51,148 nucleotides of DNA from JAHFLD01 sp964367145 (GCA_964367145.1 CAYIWJ010000004.1:1-51148), one strand, 5' to 3'; counted from the first letter of the stretch, positions 1-7,490 are shown. Notes: a model not told the origin generated them from the letters alone. Translations and numbers: made by a program.

Positions 1-8
1 AACAAAAA

Positions 9-28
9 GCCCGCGAAGTATCGCGGGC
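9..28 (-). terminator. Rho-independent terminator of the 43-381 gene
   Basis: A perfect 8-bp stem (GCCCGCGA paired with TCGCGGGC) with the loop AGTA is followed on the minus strand by TTTTTGTT. It lies just past the stop codon of the minus-strand gene at 43-381. Confidence 0.85.
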
Positions 29-42
29 GCAAAACAAAAAAA

Positions 43-381
43 TCAGCGACTCTCGATGGCTTTAGATTCAGGAAACTTGATACCGTCAATACGAGCACTC
101 AACTTATCAAAACCGCGCCCAGTCTCCTCTTCTGTAACTTCAATGCTCTTGTCGCGTGCTTCCTTCCAAGCCTTGTTTAGAAAATCAATCCGAAGTTGAA
201 GCTCGTTCAAATTCTTCCGCAAAGCCGTCACCTCTCGGTCCACCATCTTCGCGCTTGCATTAACCCTATCGCTAAGCACATAACCAACCACCGCAAAAAA
301 GAAAACGATAGCGCAGGACAAAAAAAGCCGGGCTCGTTTTGTGGACAACCAAACCAAAACATCAAGTCGAGTTAAAGACAC
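43..381 (-). CDS. small membrane-anchored coiled-coil protein, hypothetical
   Basis: No recognised family. The 112-residue product has one hydrophobic segment at about residues 19-37 and then a charged helical stretch (about 45-75) with coiled-coil character, so it is probably anchored in the cytoplasmic membrane with a helical tail. The start is GTG, chosen because AAAGGGG lies 6-7 nt upstream; the product begins MSLTRLDVLV. A clear terminator follows directly. The upstream neighbour is tRNA-Val, so it is not obviously part of an operon. The function cannot be inferred from sequence alone. Confidence 0.6.
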   Translation of the reverse strand: MSLTRLDVLVWLSTKRARLFLSCAIVFFFAVVGYVLSDRVNASAKMVDREVTALRKNLNELQLRIDFLNKAWKEARDKSIEVTEEETGRGFDKLSARIDGIKFPESKAIESR

Positions 382-453
382 ATCGAACCCCTTTCAGCAA
401 AAGAAGTCAGTTAAAGAACTATTCGTAGAATAACACAAAAAAACAGATTTTTG

Positions 454-525
454 TGCGCTTTGCAGGGATCGAACCTGCGACCTTTCCGATGTGAACGGAA
501 CGCTCTACCACTGAGCTAAAAGCGC
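454..525 (-). tRNA. tRNA-Val (anticodon CAC)
   Basis: On the minus strand this folds as a complete cloverleaf: acceptor GCGCTTT/AAAGCGC, D-arm GCTC/GAGC, anticodon stem TTCCG/CGGAA around loop TTCACAT, and T-arm GCAGG/CCTGC with loop TTCGATC. The discriminator is A. CCA is not encoded (CAA follows), so the CCA-adding enzyme must complete it. Confidence 0.95.
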
Positions 526-550
526 GGAATAAACTTGAGCATACAATAAA

Positions 551-576
551 AACACCGCGGCGCAAACCACGGTGTT
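551..576 (-). terminator. Terminator downstream of rplL
   Basis: The 10-bp stem AACACCGCGG/CCACGGTGTT (one C-A mismatch, six-base loop) is followed on the minus strand by a T-rich tract. It lies 25 nt beyond the rplL stop codon and closes the rplJ-rplL transcript. Confidence 0.75.
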
Positions 577-600
577 TTTATATAACCACACTTCCAAAAT

Positions 601-969
601 CTATTTTAACTCCGCCGTCGCTCCCGCCGCTTCTAACTTTTTCTTCAAATCCTCGGCCTCGTCCTTTTTAAGTCCGGTCTTCACTACTTTGGGCGCGGCA
701 TCAACTAAATCCTTGGCCTCTTTAAGTCCCAATCCGGTTACTTCGCGCAAAACTTTAATAACCTGAATTTTCTGACCGCCACCGTCTTTAAGCATCACAT
801 CCCAGGCGGTCTTTTCTTCCGCCTCCACCGCCACCGCGGCGCCAGCAGCCGCAACGGGCATCGCCGCCGAAACACCAAACTTCTCCTCCATCGCCTTAAC
901 CAAAGCCGCCAACTCGGTGACCGTCAATTTTTCTACCATTCCGATTATATCCTGCATTTTTTGATCCAT
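601..969 (-). CDS. rplL: 50S ribosomal protein L7/L12
   Basis: L7/L12 forms the flexible stalk of the large subunit, recruits translational GTPases and binds as dimers to L10. The 122-residue product has the standard layout: an N-terminal dimerisation helix region (about 1-35, with VEKLTVTELAALVKAMEEKFGV), an Ala/Val-rich hinge (about 36-52) and the globular C-terminal domain (about 53-122) containing the recognisable KIQVIKVLREVTGLGLKEAK segment. Length is normal for the family. It lies 73 nt downstream of rplJ, the usual rplJ-rplL pair, and shares the leader and promoter upstream of rplJ. A terminator follows. Confidence 0.97.
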   Translation of the reverse strand: MDQKMQDIIGMVEKLTVTELAALVKAMEEKFGVSAAMPVAAAGAAVAVEAEEKTAWDVMLKDGGGQKIQVIKVLREVTGLGLKEAKDLVDAAPKVVKTGLKKDEAEDLKKKLEAAGATAELK

Positions 970-1042
970 ATCTTTTAATTTTTTTTAGTCTCTAATAATT
1001 TACTAAACTGCGACCGATAATTTAACTTCTCCTAAATTCGCC

Positions 1043-1564
1043 CTAACCGACCGACGGCGCAACCTCTCGCTTCGCCAATTGATCGACTATGTTCATAAAA
1101 GCTTTGAGTGGCGCAATCATTGTCCCGACCACTTGACCAAGCAGAACCTCGCGTGACGGCAATTGAGCTATTGCGTTAAACTCCGCCACCGATACAAACG
1201 CTCGCGCCGCCAAATCATACGCGCCCAAAACTTTAAATTCTTTCTTTTTATCTTTTAACAACTCCTTGCCAAACTTGTAAACCGCCGAAGCCGCCGGACC
1301 AAGTTCATTCGGCACAAAAACTACTCCAAATTGAGCGCTAAATTGCAAAGGGTCAAATTCAATTCCCTTATCTTTTAGGGCCACCGCAAAAAGCCGCTTG
1401 CGAATAACCCGATATTTGGCGCCGGATGTTCTAAACGCCGCCTTGAGCTTGTTAGTAGCCAAAGTCGGAACTCCGGTAAAATCCGCAAAAATTAAATTCG
1501 CGCTTCCCGTAATCAGGGCTTTATTGACCACGACCTCCTCCTTCTTCTGTTGTTTGGTTAACAT
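1043..1564 (-). CDS. rplJ: 50S ribosomal protein L10
   Basis: L10 anchors L7/L12 dimers to the ribosomal stalk base and in many bacteria represses its own mRNA. The 173-residue product begins MLTKQQKKEEVV and contains the L10 core (residues about 20-110, including KLKAAFRTSG and RVIRKRLFAVAL) and a C-terminal helix (LAKREV) that would bind L12. The reading frame stays open upstream to 1678, but that part runs through the attenuator hairpin of the leader and has no L10 character, so I place the start at 1564. No Shine-Dalgarno sequence is visible. It is followed by rplL. Confidence 0.95.
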   Translation of the reverse strand: MLTKQQKKEEVVVNKALITGSANLIFADFTGVPTLATNKLKAAFRTSGAKYRVIRKRLFAVALKDKGIEFDPLQFSAQFGVVFVPNELGPAASAVYKFGKELLKDKKKEFKVLGAYDLAARAFVSVAEFNAIAQLPSREVLLGQVVGTMIAPLKAFMNIVDQLAKREVAPSVG

Positions 1565-1969
1565 CGTAAAAATTAAATTTTCTCGCGCCGCTCGACCGCG
1601 GGCGTTCCAGAAACAAAAAAAGTGGCTCACGAATGAGCCACAGAAAAAAGTGCGAAGCGCGCAGAGCGCACCAAGCAACCATTCCTCAACGGGACTTATA
1701 AATGCCCGTGGTCATCGGAAAAAAATGCGGGGAAGGCGGTGGCCTGTTGACCCTAAGGAAACTGCAGAGCCACATGACCGAAGCGAAGGACCGTTTTTCA
1801 CGCAGAAGCTGGCCAAAACAAAGCCAACCACCTTCCCCACAAATTGAGTAAGTACCAAAAAGGGTAAACAGTACAGAGCTTACCGCCGGGAGAACTACGA
1901 GAGTTCCTTTTGACGATCCGCCTGCAGTGCCGAGATCCCTACCCATATCCCGAACCGTTAATAAGTGCT
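1565..1969 (-). promoter_or_regulatory. long structured 5' leader of rplJ-rplL with attenuator
   Basis: About 400 nt separate the promoter (1976-2005) from the rplJ start. On the minus strand the leader shows a GGAACT/AGTTCTCC hairpin, GGTAA/TTACC, a GTTGGC/GCCAGC hairpin and a long-range stem GGGGAAGG/CCTTCCCC extended by TGG/CCA. It ends in an 8-bp terminator-type hairpin at 1622-1641 followed by seven Ts, 57 nt before the start codon. Position and architecture suggest an L10-type autoregulatory leader with transcription attenuation. I could not match the published L10-leader consensus by eye, so the class is an inference. Confidence 0.6.
1622..1641 (-). terminator. attenuator-type terminator before rplJ
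   Basis: GTGGCTCA and TGAGCCAC form a perfect 8-bp stem with a four-base loop. It is followed on the minus strand by TTTTTTTG. It stands between the leader and rplJ, where it can stop transcription before the ribosomal protein genes. Confidence 0.8.
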
Positions 1970-1975
1970 AAAGAA

Positions 1976-2005
1976 ACAATAGCACAAGCCTGTTTTGAGC
2001 GTCAA
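1976..2005 (-). promoter_or_regulatory. sigma70-type promoter of rplJ-rplL
   Basis: On the minus strand TTGACG, an 18-nt spacer and TATTGT form a good -35/-10 pair. It lies just past the trmD stop codon and points into the rplJ leader, separating rplJL from trmD. Confidence 0.7.
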
Positions 2006-2027
2006 TAACCCAAGTTCAAGGGATTTT

Positions 2028-2693
2028 TTAATGTCCCCTTCGCCATTCAGCAATCTTGGCGTGATCTCCATTCAAAAGCTCTGTCGGAACTTTAAGCTTT
2101 CTACTCTTTGCGCCAACTTTATATTCAACCATTTCTGGCCGCGTGTAAGTTGGATAAGAACCCTTAACTTCCTCCAAAGATTCCAACTTGCCCAAAACTC
2201 CGGGAATAAAACGAGCTACGGCTTCCGTAAGTGCCAACGCCGGAATTTCACCTCCAGAGAGTACAAAATCACCCAGCGAAACTTCTTCATCGGCCACAAA
2301 CTTAGCCACTCGTTCATCAACGCCCTCATAGCGCCCGCAAATTAAAATCAGGGAGTCATATTTTGAAAGCCTCCGCGCCATCTTTGCGTCCAACTTTTTC
2401 CCGCGCGTAGAAAATAAAATTACTCGAGTTTTGGCTTTTTTATCACTAACCATACCCGCTCTACTGTTAATAAACTCCACCGCCTTCGCGATCGGCTCGA
2501 ACTGCAAAACCATACCCGGCCCGCCACCATAAGGCGGAGCGTCAACTTTATGATGCTTAAGATCAGGAGAAAAATCCCGCAGATTATGCAGAGCAACTTT
2601 AATTAAACCCGCGGCTTGGGCTCGCTTCAAAATACTTTCCTTAAAATAAGCCAAAAGCGGAGCCGGAAAAAGAGAAATAATATGAAATTGCAT
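2028..2693 (-). CDS. trmD: tRNA (guanine-N1-)-methyltransferase TrmD
   Basis: TrmD makes m1G37 in tRNAs that read CNN and some other codons, using S-adenosylmethionine and preventing frameshifting. The 221-residue product has the SPOUT knot hallmarks: PYGGGPGMV (about 54-62), the ICGRYEGVDERV stretch (about 117-128) and DFVLSGGEIPALAL (about 141-154), which line the methyl-donor pocket. The C-terminal domain is short, ending with an RPEMVEYKVG segment. It is the last gene of the minus-strand series rpsP-khpA-trmD. The rimM gene that usually sits between khpA and trmD is absent here. Confidence 0.96.
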   Translation of the reverse strand: MQFHIISLFPAPLLAYFKESILKRAQAAGLIKVALHNLRDFSPDLKHHKVDAPPYGGGPGMVLQFEPIAKAVEFINSRAGMVSDKKAKTRVILFSTRGKKLDAKMARRLSKYDSLILICGRYEGVDERVAKFVADEEVSLGDFVLSGGEIPALALTEAVARFIPGVLGKLESLEEVKGSYPTYTRPEMVEYKVGAKSRKLKVPTELLNGDHAKIAEWRRGH

Positions 2694-2742
2694 AACTCAA
2701 ATAATACCCTTAAAAGCCCACGCCTCCATCAATAAAAAAAAT

Positions 2743-2754
2743 CGGCTAAAGCCG
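2743..2754 (-). terminator. short hairpin terminator after khpA
   Basis: CGGC-TAAA-GCCG is flanked by runs of A on one side and T on the other, so it can act on either strand. It lies between khpA and trmD and could partly separate trmD from rpsP-khpA. Confidence 0.55.
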
Positions 2755-2759
2755 TTTTT

Positions 2760-3065
2760 TTATTGCGCCGCGCCATCCGTTGGCACAGCCGTCCGAGACT
2801 CGTGCGTGGAACCCTCTGGTTCTTCTATTTTCAAATTAACCCTAGCGTTGTTTTTAATACCGACAATTCTCAAAAGAGAACGAATGGCTTTAGCGGTCGC
2901 CCCCTGTCGTCCCACCACCTGCCCCATGTCTTTGGCGTTGACACGCAACGAAAGCAAAACCCCCATCTCATCAACGGTGCGAATAGTCGCCACATCTTCG
3001 GGATGGTCAACAATCGCCTTGACCAAAAACTCCAGAAAATCCTTGTCCGGTCCAGAATTCGACAT
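2760..3065 (-). CDS. khpA: KH-domain RNA-binding protein, KhpA family
   Basis: The 101-residue product is essentially one KH domain. It opens with DKDFLEFLVKAIVDHPEDV, typical of KhpA/YlqC, and carries the RNA-binding loop GRQG (about residues 53-56) within DMGQVVGRQGATAKAIRSLL. KhpA binds many RNAs and in Firmicutes works with KhpB on cell elongation; its role in this lineage is unknown. It sits between rpsP and trmD, the classical location. The C-terminal 20 residues are low-complexity and polar. Start ATG at 3065 gives the family's usual N-terminus. Confidence 0.9.
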   Translation of the reverse strand: MSNSGPDKDFLEFLVKAIVDHPEDVATIRTVDEMGVLLSLRVNAKDMGQVVGRQGATAKAIRSLLRIVGIKNNARVNLKIEEPEGSTHESRTAVPTDGAAQ

Positions 3066-3136
3066 TTAAATTATTTCCAAGCAGAAAATGACCTTTACCC
3101 AGAAACAATAGCACGACAAATCAAAAACTGTCAAAA

Positions 3137-3427
3137 CTAAGCCTTGACCTCCGTGGAAGCCTTCTTAACCGAATGGACGGAACGCTTCGGTCCAGCAATG
3201 GCCCCAACTCGCACCAAAAAATTATGCACTGTATCAGTCGGCAAAGCACCGCGTTGCATCCAATGCTCCAGCCGATCTTTGCGAACTAAATTAGTGTCGT
3301 CTTTAGGATTATACCAGCCCAAATCATCCACTGGTTGACCATTGAGCTTACTGCGGCGCTCGGCCACCACAATCCGATAACTCGGCTGATGTTTGCGCCC
3401 AATCCGACTAAACTTAATTTTCAGCAT
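3137..3427 (-). CDS. rpsP: 30S ribosomal protein S16
   Basis: S16 is a primary assembly protein of the small subunit body. The 96-residue product begins MLKIKFSRIGRKHQPSYRIVV, the unmistakable S16 N-terminus, followed by DGQPV-like and LGWYNP motifs. A further in-frame ATG exists upstream at 3463, but it would place the promoter inside the gene; I therefore take 3427. The -10 box TATACT ends only 8 nt before this ATG, so the mRNA is probably leaderless or nearly so. First gene of rpsP-khpA-trmD. Confidence 0.96.
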   Translation of the reverse strand: MLKIKFSRIGRKHQPSYRIVVAERRSKLNGQPVDDLGWYNPKDDTNLVRKDRLEHWMQRGALPTDTVHNFLVRVGAIAGPKRSVHSVKKASTEVKA

Positions 3428-3435
3428 AGAAAACG

Positions 3436-3463
3436 AGTATACCAAACCCTTAAAAAAAGGCAA
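3436..3463 (-). promoter_or_regulatory. promoter of rpsP, nearly leaderless
   Basis: On the minus strand TTGCCT, a 16-nt spacer and TATACT precede rpsP. Only 8 nt separate the -10 box from the ATG, so transcription should begin at or within about 2 nt of the start codon. Confidence 0.65.
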
Positions 3464-3556
3464 ATTAATATAAAACCCTTCATCTTTCAGGGATAAACAA
3501 AATAAGCCATCGAACTATACAGAAGCTCAATCGCGAGACCCGAAAGCGGCGCAGGA

Positions 3557-3659
3557 TTTTTTGAATAGTTCGGGGAGTAGCCGAGTAAACGCCGGAGCCG
3601 TACTTTAAGCATGTACGGCGACAAGTGGCACAGGCAACGACAAAGAAATATTCAAAAAA
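3557..3659 (+). repeat. structured intergenic element, copy A
   Basis: First of three related elements (others at 7387 and 38757). Outer stem P1 is 11 perfect bp: TTTTTTGAATA (3557-3567) with TATTCAAAAAA (3649-3659). P2 is GTAGCC (3577-3582) with GGCAAC (3633-3638). P3 is GCCGTAC (3597-3603) with GTACGGC (3613-3619). The shared unpaired blocks are GAGTAA right after P2 and GACAAAG right after P2'. It lies between rpsP and the smc stop codon, with no reading frame of note. It could be a structured RNA or a small mobile repeat. The 90 bases before it (3464-3556) show nothing else I recognise apart from the rpsP promoter. Confidence 0.8.
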
Positions 3660-3669
3660 GACCAGTCGC

Positions 3670-5808
3670 CTAATCCAATTTCAGTGACAGGATGCGCGAG
3701 GTACCGTCTTCCCTCATCGTTACCCCGTAGAGCACATCCGCCGACTCCATCGTCGCTCGATTGTGCGTCACCACTAAAAATTGAGTTCCCGCCGAAAAAC
3801 TTTTAACCAACTGACCAAACTTGCGACTATTTTGCTCATCAAGCGCCGCGTCCGCCTCGTCCAATACAATAAAAGGCGGCGGGCTTACCGAGATCAATGC
3901 AAACAAAACCGCGAGTGAAACCAAACTCCGCTCCCCGCCCGAAAGCATCTCCAAGCCATGAATTTTTTTACGCGGAATAGAAATCTCGACCTCAAGCCCA
4001 CCTAAATCCACTGGTGCGCCACTAACTGCGACCGAATCAACTGGCTCGGCATCTGGAGCAGAACTTTCTCGCGTCGTCAAAACCAAGCGCGCCTTGCCGC
4101 CGCCAAAAAGTAAATGAAAGTATTTTTGCAATTCATCGTTAATGGCCGTAAGCGAGTCGTTGAACTGACTATGAATCCGTAAATCCAACTCGGCAATCAA
4201 TATCTGCAAGTCTCCCGCCGCTTTTTGCAGATCATTAAACTCCCGCTCCAAAAAAATATATCGCTTCTCGGCTTCTTCGGCTTCGCGAACCAGGCTCGGA
4301 TCAACTTCCCCCGCCGCCGCAAGCTCCATTCTAAGTTTAACCACTCTCCGCTCGCCAGACACCAGATCAAAATGCGGATCAAAAATAAAAGCCTTAAATT
4401 CATCCAGTCGTCCGCCAAAGGTTTCAATTTCAGCTTCAATGTCTTTCATTTTAAGAAGACCTCGCTCTCGGGCAAACTCCACCTCTCGTCGTTCTCTCTC
4501 CAAATTTACCACCCTATCCTTAGCCGACTCAAAAGCGGCGAATGCTTCTTTGAAAGTTTTTTGAAAAGTCTCCAGCTGATTAGTTCGCGCCTCATCCGCC
4601 GCGGAAAAACTGGCCAACCGCGACTTCAACTCGGTAATCTTCGCCGCCAAATTTTGATGCAACTCGGTTAGATTGCGCTTCCGCGCGCCATCGTCACTCT
4701 CGCCTTCGGCTTCCAGTAATTCTTCAACATCTTTAACCACCTGCAAAATATAGGAATGCAGTTCGTCCAAGTCCTCAGCGGCTAAAAGTTCCTCCGCGTT
4801 CATCTTAAAGTCGCGCAAAAAATCCGCCAGCTCGTCCGCATCAAGTCGACTCACTGATTTAGTTTCAACAAACTCCATCTGCGCCTCCACCCGGCCAAGT
4901 TCTTTTTGTAAAGCCACCAGTTTTTCGTTAAGCTCGGCTTGCTCGCGTAAACGATTGGTCGCATCCGCTCCGCGCGGAGTAGCGGCGGATTCAATCTTGC
5001 GCAAAACAGTCTCCGCGACTTTCAAAGCCTCGCGCGCGGCCAAAATCTGCCGATCCAAAAGCTCAAAACGCGGCGTGAACTGACTCAACTCACTCAAGAT
5101 TAACGACAATCGCTTGCCAAAATAATGCTTGGCGACTTCATCCAGTTCCGCTTTAAGTTCATCTAACTTGGCAAATTTCGCCGTCTGTCTTCGCAACAAC
5201 CGAACGTGCGGCAACATTTCTTCAATCAAAGCTTTGGCTTTGTCCAAATTAGTTTTAGTGGAATCAAGCTTTAGTTCGGCATCATGTTTTTTAATCTGAA
5301 ACTGACGCAAACCCAATATCTCCTCCAGCATCATTCTGCGCTCTCTGGGCAAAGAACGCACAAATAGATCGCTCTCGCCCTGATTGATGATGGAAAAGCC
5401 TTTGGAGCCAAGCCGCGACTTGGCAAAGAAATCCAAGACATCTTTCAAACGAACCTCGGCCTCGTTCAAATAAAAACGCGCCTCGCCATCGCGGCTAATT
5501 TTGCGCCGAATTGTCACCTCCGCAAAATCAACCGGAAAAAAATTATCCGCGTTGTCAAAAGTCACCGCCACCTGCGCCAAACTCATCCGCGAAGCAGTTT
5601 GAGTTCCGGCAAAAATCACATCCTCCGCCCGTAAACTCCGGGCATTCTTCGCCTCCCGCGCGCCCAAAATCCAACGAAAGGCATCAATAATGTTGGATTT
5701 ACCCGAACCATTCGGCCCCACAACCGCCGTAATGCCTCCGGTAAAATCCAAAACCGTCTTGTTGGCGAATGATTTAAAACCCGCGAGCTCCAGTCGTTTA
5801 AGTTTCAT
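3670..5808 (-). CDS. smc: SMC-family chromosome partition ATPase, short form lacking an evident hinge
   Basis: SMC proteins are ABC-type ATPases that organise and segregate chromosomes. The N-terminal head starts MKLKRLELAGFKSFANKT and carries Walker A GPNGSGKSN (about residues 32-40). The C-terminal head has the signature LSGGERS and the Walker B stretch FIVLDEADAALDE with a following QFLVVTHNRATM segment. Between them is only about 380 residues of charged coiled coil. The product is about 712 residues against roughly 1,150-1,200 usual for SMC, and I see no glycine-rich hinge domain in the middle. The start at 5808 matches the SMC N-terminus; an in-frame ATG at 5823 is possible. Last gene of rpmF-nusB-rnc-smc. 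Confidence 0.88.
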   Translation of the reverse strand: MKLKRLELAGFKSFANKTVLDFTGGITAVVGPNGSGKSNIIDAFRWILGAREAKNARSLRAEDVIFAGTQTASRMSLAQVAVTFDNADNFFPVDFAEVTIRRKISRDGEARFYLNEAEVRLKDVLDFFAKSRLGSKGFSIINQGESDLFVRSLPRERRMMLEEILGLRQFQIKKHDAELKLDSTKTNLDKAKALIEEMLPHVRLLRRQTAKFAKLDELKAELDEVAKHYFGKRLSLILSELSQFTPRFELLDRQILAAREALKVAETVLRKIESAATPRGADATNRLREQAELNEKLVALQKELGRVEAQMEFVETKSVSRLDADELADFLRDFKMNAEELLAAEDLDELHSYILQVVKDVEELLEAEGESDDGARKRNLTELHQNLAAKITELKSRLASFSAADEARTNQLETFQKTFKEAFAAFESAKDRVVNLERERREVEFARERGLLKMKDIEAEIETFGGRLDEFKAFIFDPHFDLVSGERRVVKLRMELAAAGEVDPSLVREAEEAEKRYIFLEREFNDLQKAAGDLQILIAELDLRIHSQFNDSLTAINDELQKYFHLLFGGGKARLVLTTRESSAPDAEPVDSVAVSGAPVDLGGLEVEISIPRKKIHGLEMLSGGERSLVSLAVLFALISVSPPPFIVLDEADAALDEQNSRKFGQLVKSFSAGTQFLVVTHNRATMESADVLYGVTMREDGTSRILSLKLD

Positions 5809-5829
5809 ATAATGTTCCGGCAATCTTTC

Positions 5830-6522
5830 TCACTGCCATTTCATCTCCCCCAACGCTTGCTTAGCCGCTTCAAGTTCCGCTTCTTGTTTGGACGGCCCAA
5901 ATCCCTCCGCAATCAGTTTTTCAGCAAAATAAACTCCCATCGTAAAAATCCGGTCGTGATCCGGCCCGGTTTCTCGCAGAACTTTATACTTCGGCGTTAA
6001 CTTCAAAACACTCTGCGCCTTTTCTTGCAGGAGACTCTTAGAATCTTTGAAGCTTCCCTCGGCGATAATTTCGGAAAGGTGAATCATCACTCGCGAAACA
6101 ATAAATCTCTTCACTTCGCCATAACCAAGATCCAGATACAGCGCGCCAACCAGCGATTCAAATGCGTTCGCCATAATCACCTCTCGCGCCTTGCCGGTAT
6201 CTTTGGCCTCCCCTCGTGATAAAAAAATAAACGCTTCTAACTGAATTTCCCCGGCAATTTTGGCTAAAATTTGATAGTTAACCAAGGCCGCCCGAAAACT
6301 GGTCAAAATTCCCTCTTGATAGTCGGGAAAGCGATGGTAAAGCTCCTCGGTAACCGTGAGCTCCAGCACGGCATCACCCAGAAATTCCAATCGTTCGTTA
6401 TGCGGCACATCCCAATCTGGTCGTTCGTTTAAATAAGAACGATGTGTCAAAGCTTCGCGCAATAAAGCCTTATTGGAAAAGGAAAAGCCGATGCTTCGTT
6501 CAAATAAAGACAAGTCGGGCAT
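5830..6522 (-). CDS. rnc: ribonuclease III
   Basis: RNase III cleaves double-stranded RNA in rRNA maturation and mRNA turnover. The 230-residue product has the catalytic domain with the signature NERLEFLGDAVLEL (about residues 42-55), which holds metal-binding Glu and Asp residues, and a second acidic cluster near ANAFESLVGALYLD (about 118-131). A C-terminal double-stranded RNA-binding domain follows (about 155-228), ending with KQEAELEAAKQAL. Length is standard. It lies 5 nt after nusB and 21 nt before smc; rnc next to smc is a common bacterial arrangement. Confidence 0.96.
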   Translation of the reverse strand: MPDLSLFERSIGFSFSNKALLREALTHRSYLNERPDWDVPHNERLEFLGDAVLELTVTEELYHRFPDYQEGILTSFRAALVNYQILAKIAGEIQLEAFIFLSRGEAKDTGKAREVIMANAFESLVGALYLDLGYGEVKRFIVSRVMIHLSEIIAEGSFKDSKSLLQEKAQSVLKLTPKYKVLRETGPDHDRIFTMGVYFAEKLIAEGFGPSKQEAELEAAKQALGEMKWQ

Positions 6523-6527
6523 AAACT

Positions 6528-6998
6528 TCAGGATATCTCTTTCGGGTTTTGATCTTTAGTCGGAGGCTGATCAGTTTTGGCCTTGGCGAGTTCTTTGTAA
6601 ACCGTGCCCAAAACTCCGTTAATAAATTTTCCGGAATTCGGTCCGCCATAATTTTTAGCCAGTTCAATCGCCTCGTTAATCGCCACCTTTGGCGGAACCT
6701 CCTCGGGATTGGCAAACAATAGTTCAAATAGTCCGATCCGCAAGGCATTACGGTCTACAATAGAAATTTGCTGAAGCGGCCAATCTGGCGCGGCACGCGT
6801 GATTATAATATCAATTTCTTCTTGATGAGCCACGACCCCATTGGCCAAATCTCGAGCAAACTGCGGCTCATCAAGTCCCGGAGCAAACTCTCCAAGATTT
6901 CTCTCTAAAAAGGAAACCAAATCTGTTTTGCGACCATAAAAATCCCATTCGTAGAGGGATTGCAGAACGACTGAACGGGCGAGTTGTCGAGTTGCCAT
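6528..6998 (-). CDS. nusB: transcription antitermination factor NusB
   Basis: NusB with S10 binds boxA RNA and keeps RNA polymerase from terminating early in rRNA operons. The 156-residue all-helical product starts MATRQLARSVVLQSLYEWDF and holds the conserved DRNALRIGLFELLF and PPKVAINEAIELAKNYGG blocks (about 82-118) followed by FINGVLG. The last 20 residues are a polar tail (AKTDQPPTKDQNPKEIS) beyond the usual end. It lies between rpmF and rnc, with 5 nt to rnc, so co-transcription is likely. Confidence 0.95.
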   Translation of the reverse strand: MATRQLARSVVLQSLYEWDFYGRKTDLVSFLERNLGEFAPGLDEPQFARDLANGVVAHQEEIDIIITRAAPDWPLQQISIVDRNALRIGLFELLFANPEEVPPKVAINEAIELAKNYGGPNSGKFINGVLGTVYKELAKAKTDQPPTKDQNPKEIS

Positions 6999-7076
6999 AC
7001 AAGCGACTTAAAAAACACTAATTCCGACAAATCAACTGACAAAAAAATAGTACCACAACTCCGATAAAAATACCTG

Positions 7077-7232
7077 CTACTTATAACTCCCGCACTGCGC
7101 GCAAGCACGATGCGGAATCCGCGGGCCTTTGCACTTTGGACAAACGGCAATTACCACGCGCTTGAGCGCCAAATGCGATCGCCTTCGCCCTACCTTTGAT
7201 TTAGAATGATGTTTAACTGGTACGCCTCCCAT
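7077..7232 (-). CDS. rpmF: 50S ribosomal protein L32
   Basis: This 51-codon gene encodes a basic protein beginning MGGVPVKHHSKSKVGRRRSH, an L32-type N-terminus. It then has a zinc-ribbon with the two cysteine pairs CPKC and CAQC separated by KGPRIPHRA, ending GSYK. L32 is a late-assembling large-subunit protein. A GGAGAG sequence lies about 12 nt before the ATG. A promoter TTGACC-17-TAGCAT lies upstream. It heads the minus-strand series rpmF-nusB-rnc-smc. Confidence 0.93.
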   Translation of the reverse strand: MGGVPVKHHSKSKVGRRRSHLALKRVVIAVCPKCKGPRIPHRACAQCGSYK

Positions 7233-7249
7233 ATTATTTAAGTCTCTCC

Positions 7250-7278
7250 ATGCTAGCTTAACTAAAAATTTTGGTCAA
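7250..7278 (-). promoter_or_regulatory. candidate promoter of rpmF-nusB-rnc-smc
   Basis: On the minus strand TTGACC, a 17-nt spacer and TAGCAT lie 18 nt before the rpmF ATG. The -35 matches well, the -10 moderately. Confidence 0.5.
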
Positions 7279-7386
7279 TCACCTGCCTGTCTTTTCTCAC
7301 CTAAGCCAAGTATAATGAAAGAAAAAATAGAGGCTATAATCGCTAAACCGCACAATCAAAAATTCATTAAATTTAATGGCGAAGGA

Positions 7387-7490
7387 TTTTTCGCGAAGTT
7401 CAAGGAGGAAGTGAGTAAGTGCCAGAGGTGTACTTTAAAACAAGTACACCGATAAACGACGGAACTTCCGACAAAGAAATGCGGGAAAAA
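7387..7490 (+). repeat. structured intergenic element, copy B
   Basis: Second member of the family described at 3557. P1 pairs TTTTTCGC with GCGGGAAAAA (one mismatch). P2 is GGAAGT (7407-7412) with ACTTCC (7464-7469), six perfect bp. P3 is GGTGTACTT (7427-7435) with AAGTACACC (7442-7450), nine perfect bp. GAGTAA (7413-7418) and GACAAAG (7470-7476) are conserved. It ends 17 nt before the dnaE start, so it would be in the dnaE leader if transcribed. A short open frame from 7315 runs through it, but its ATG overlaps a TATAAT box. Confidence 0.8.

Noticed and set aside
1686..1946. 86-residue frame within the rplJ leader
   Set aside because: It overlaps the long-range stem and hairpins of the leader and has no coding character.
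1622..1969. RNase P RNA or tmRNA in place of an rplJ leader
   Set aside because: The conserved RNase P blocks (such as the P4 GGAAAGUCC region) and the tmRNA tRNA-like ends are not present on either strand.
3591..3623. P3 of element A resembles group II intron domain V (GAGCCGTAC...GTACGGC)
   Set aside because: The stem lacks domain V's second helix, bulge and GAAA tetraloop, and copies B and C lose the resemblance. No reverse transcriptase or intron body is nearby.
7315..7455. 46-residue frame MKEKIEAIIAKPHNQK... upstream of dnaE
   Set aside because: Its ATG overlaps a TATAAT sequence and the frame runs into structured element B. It may be a remnant but there is no support for a gene.
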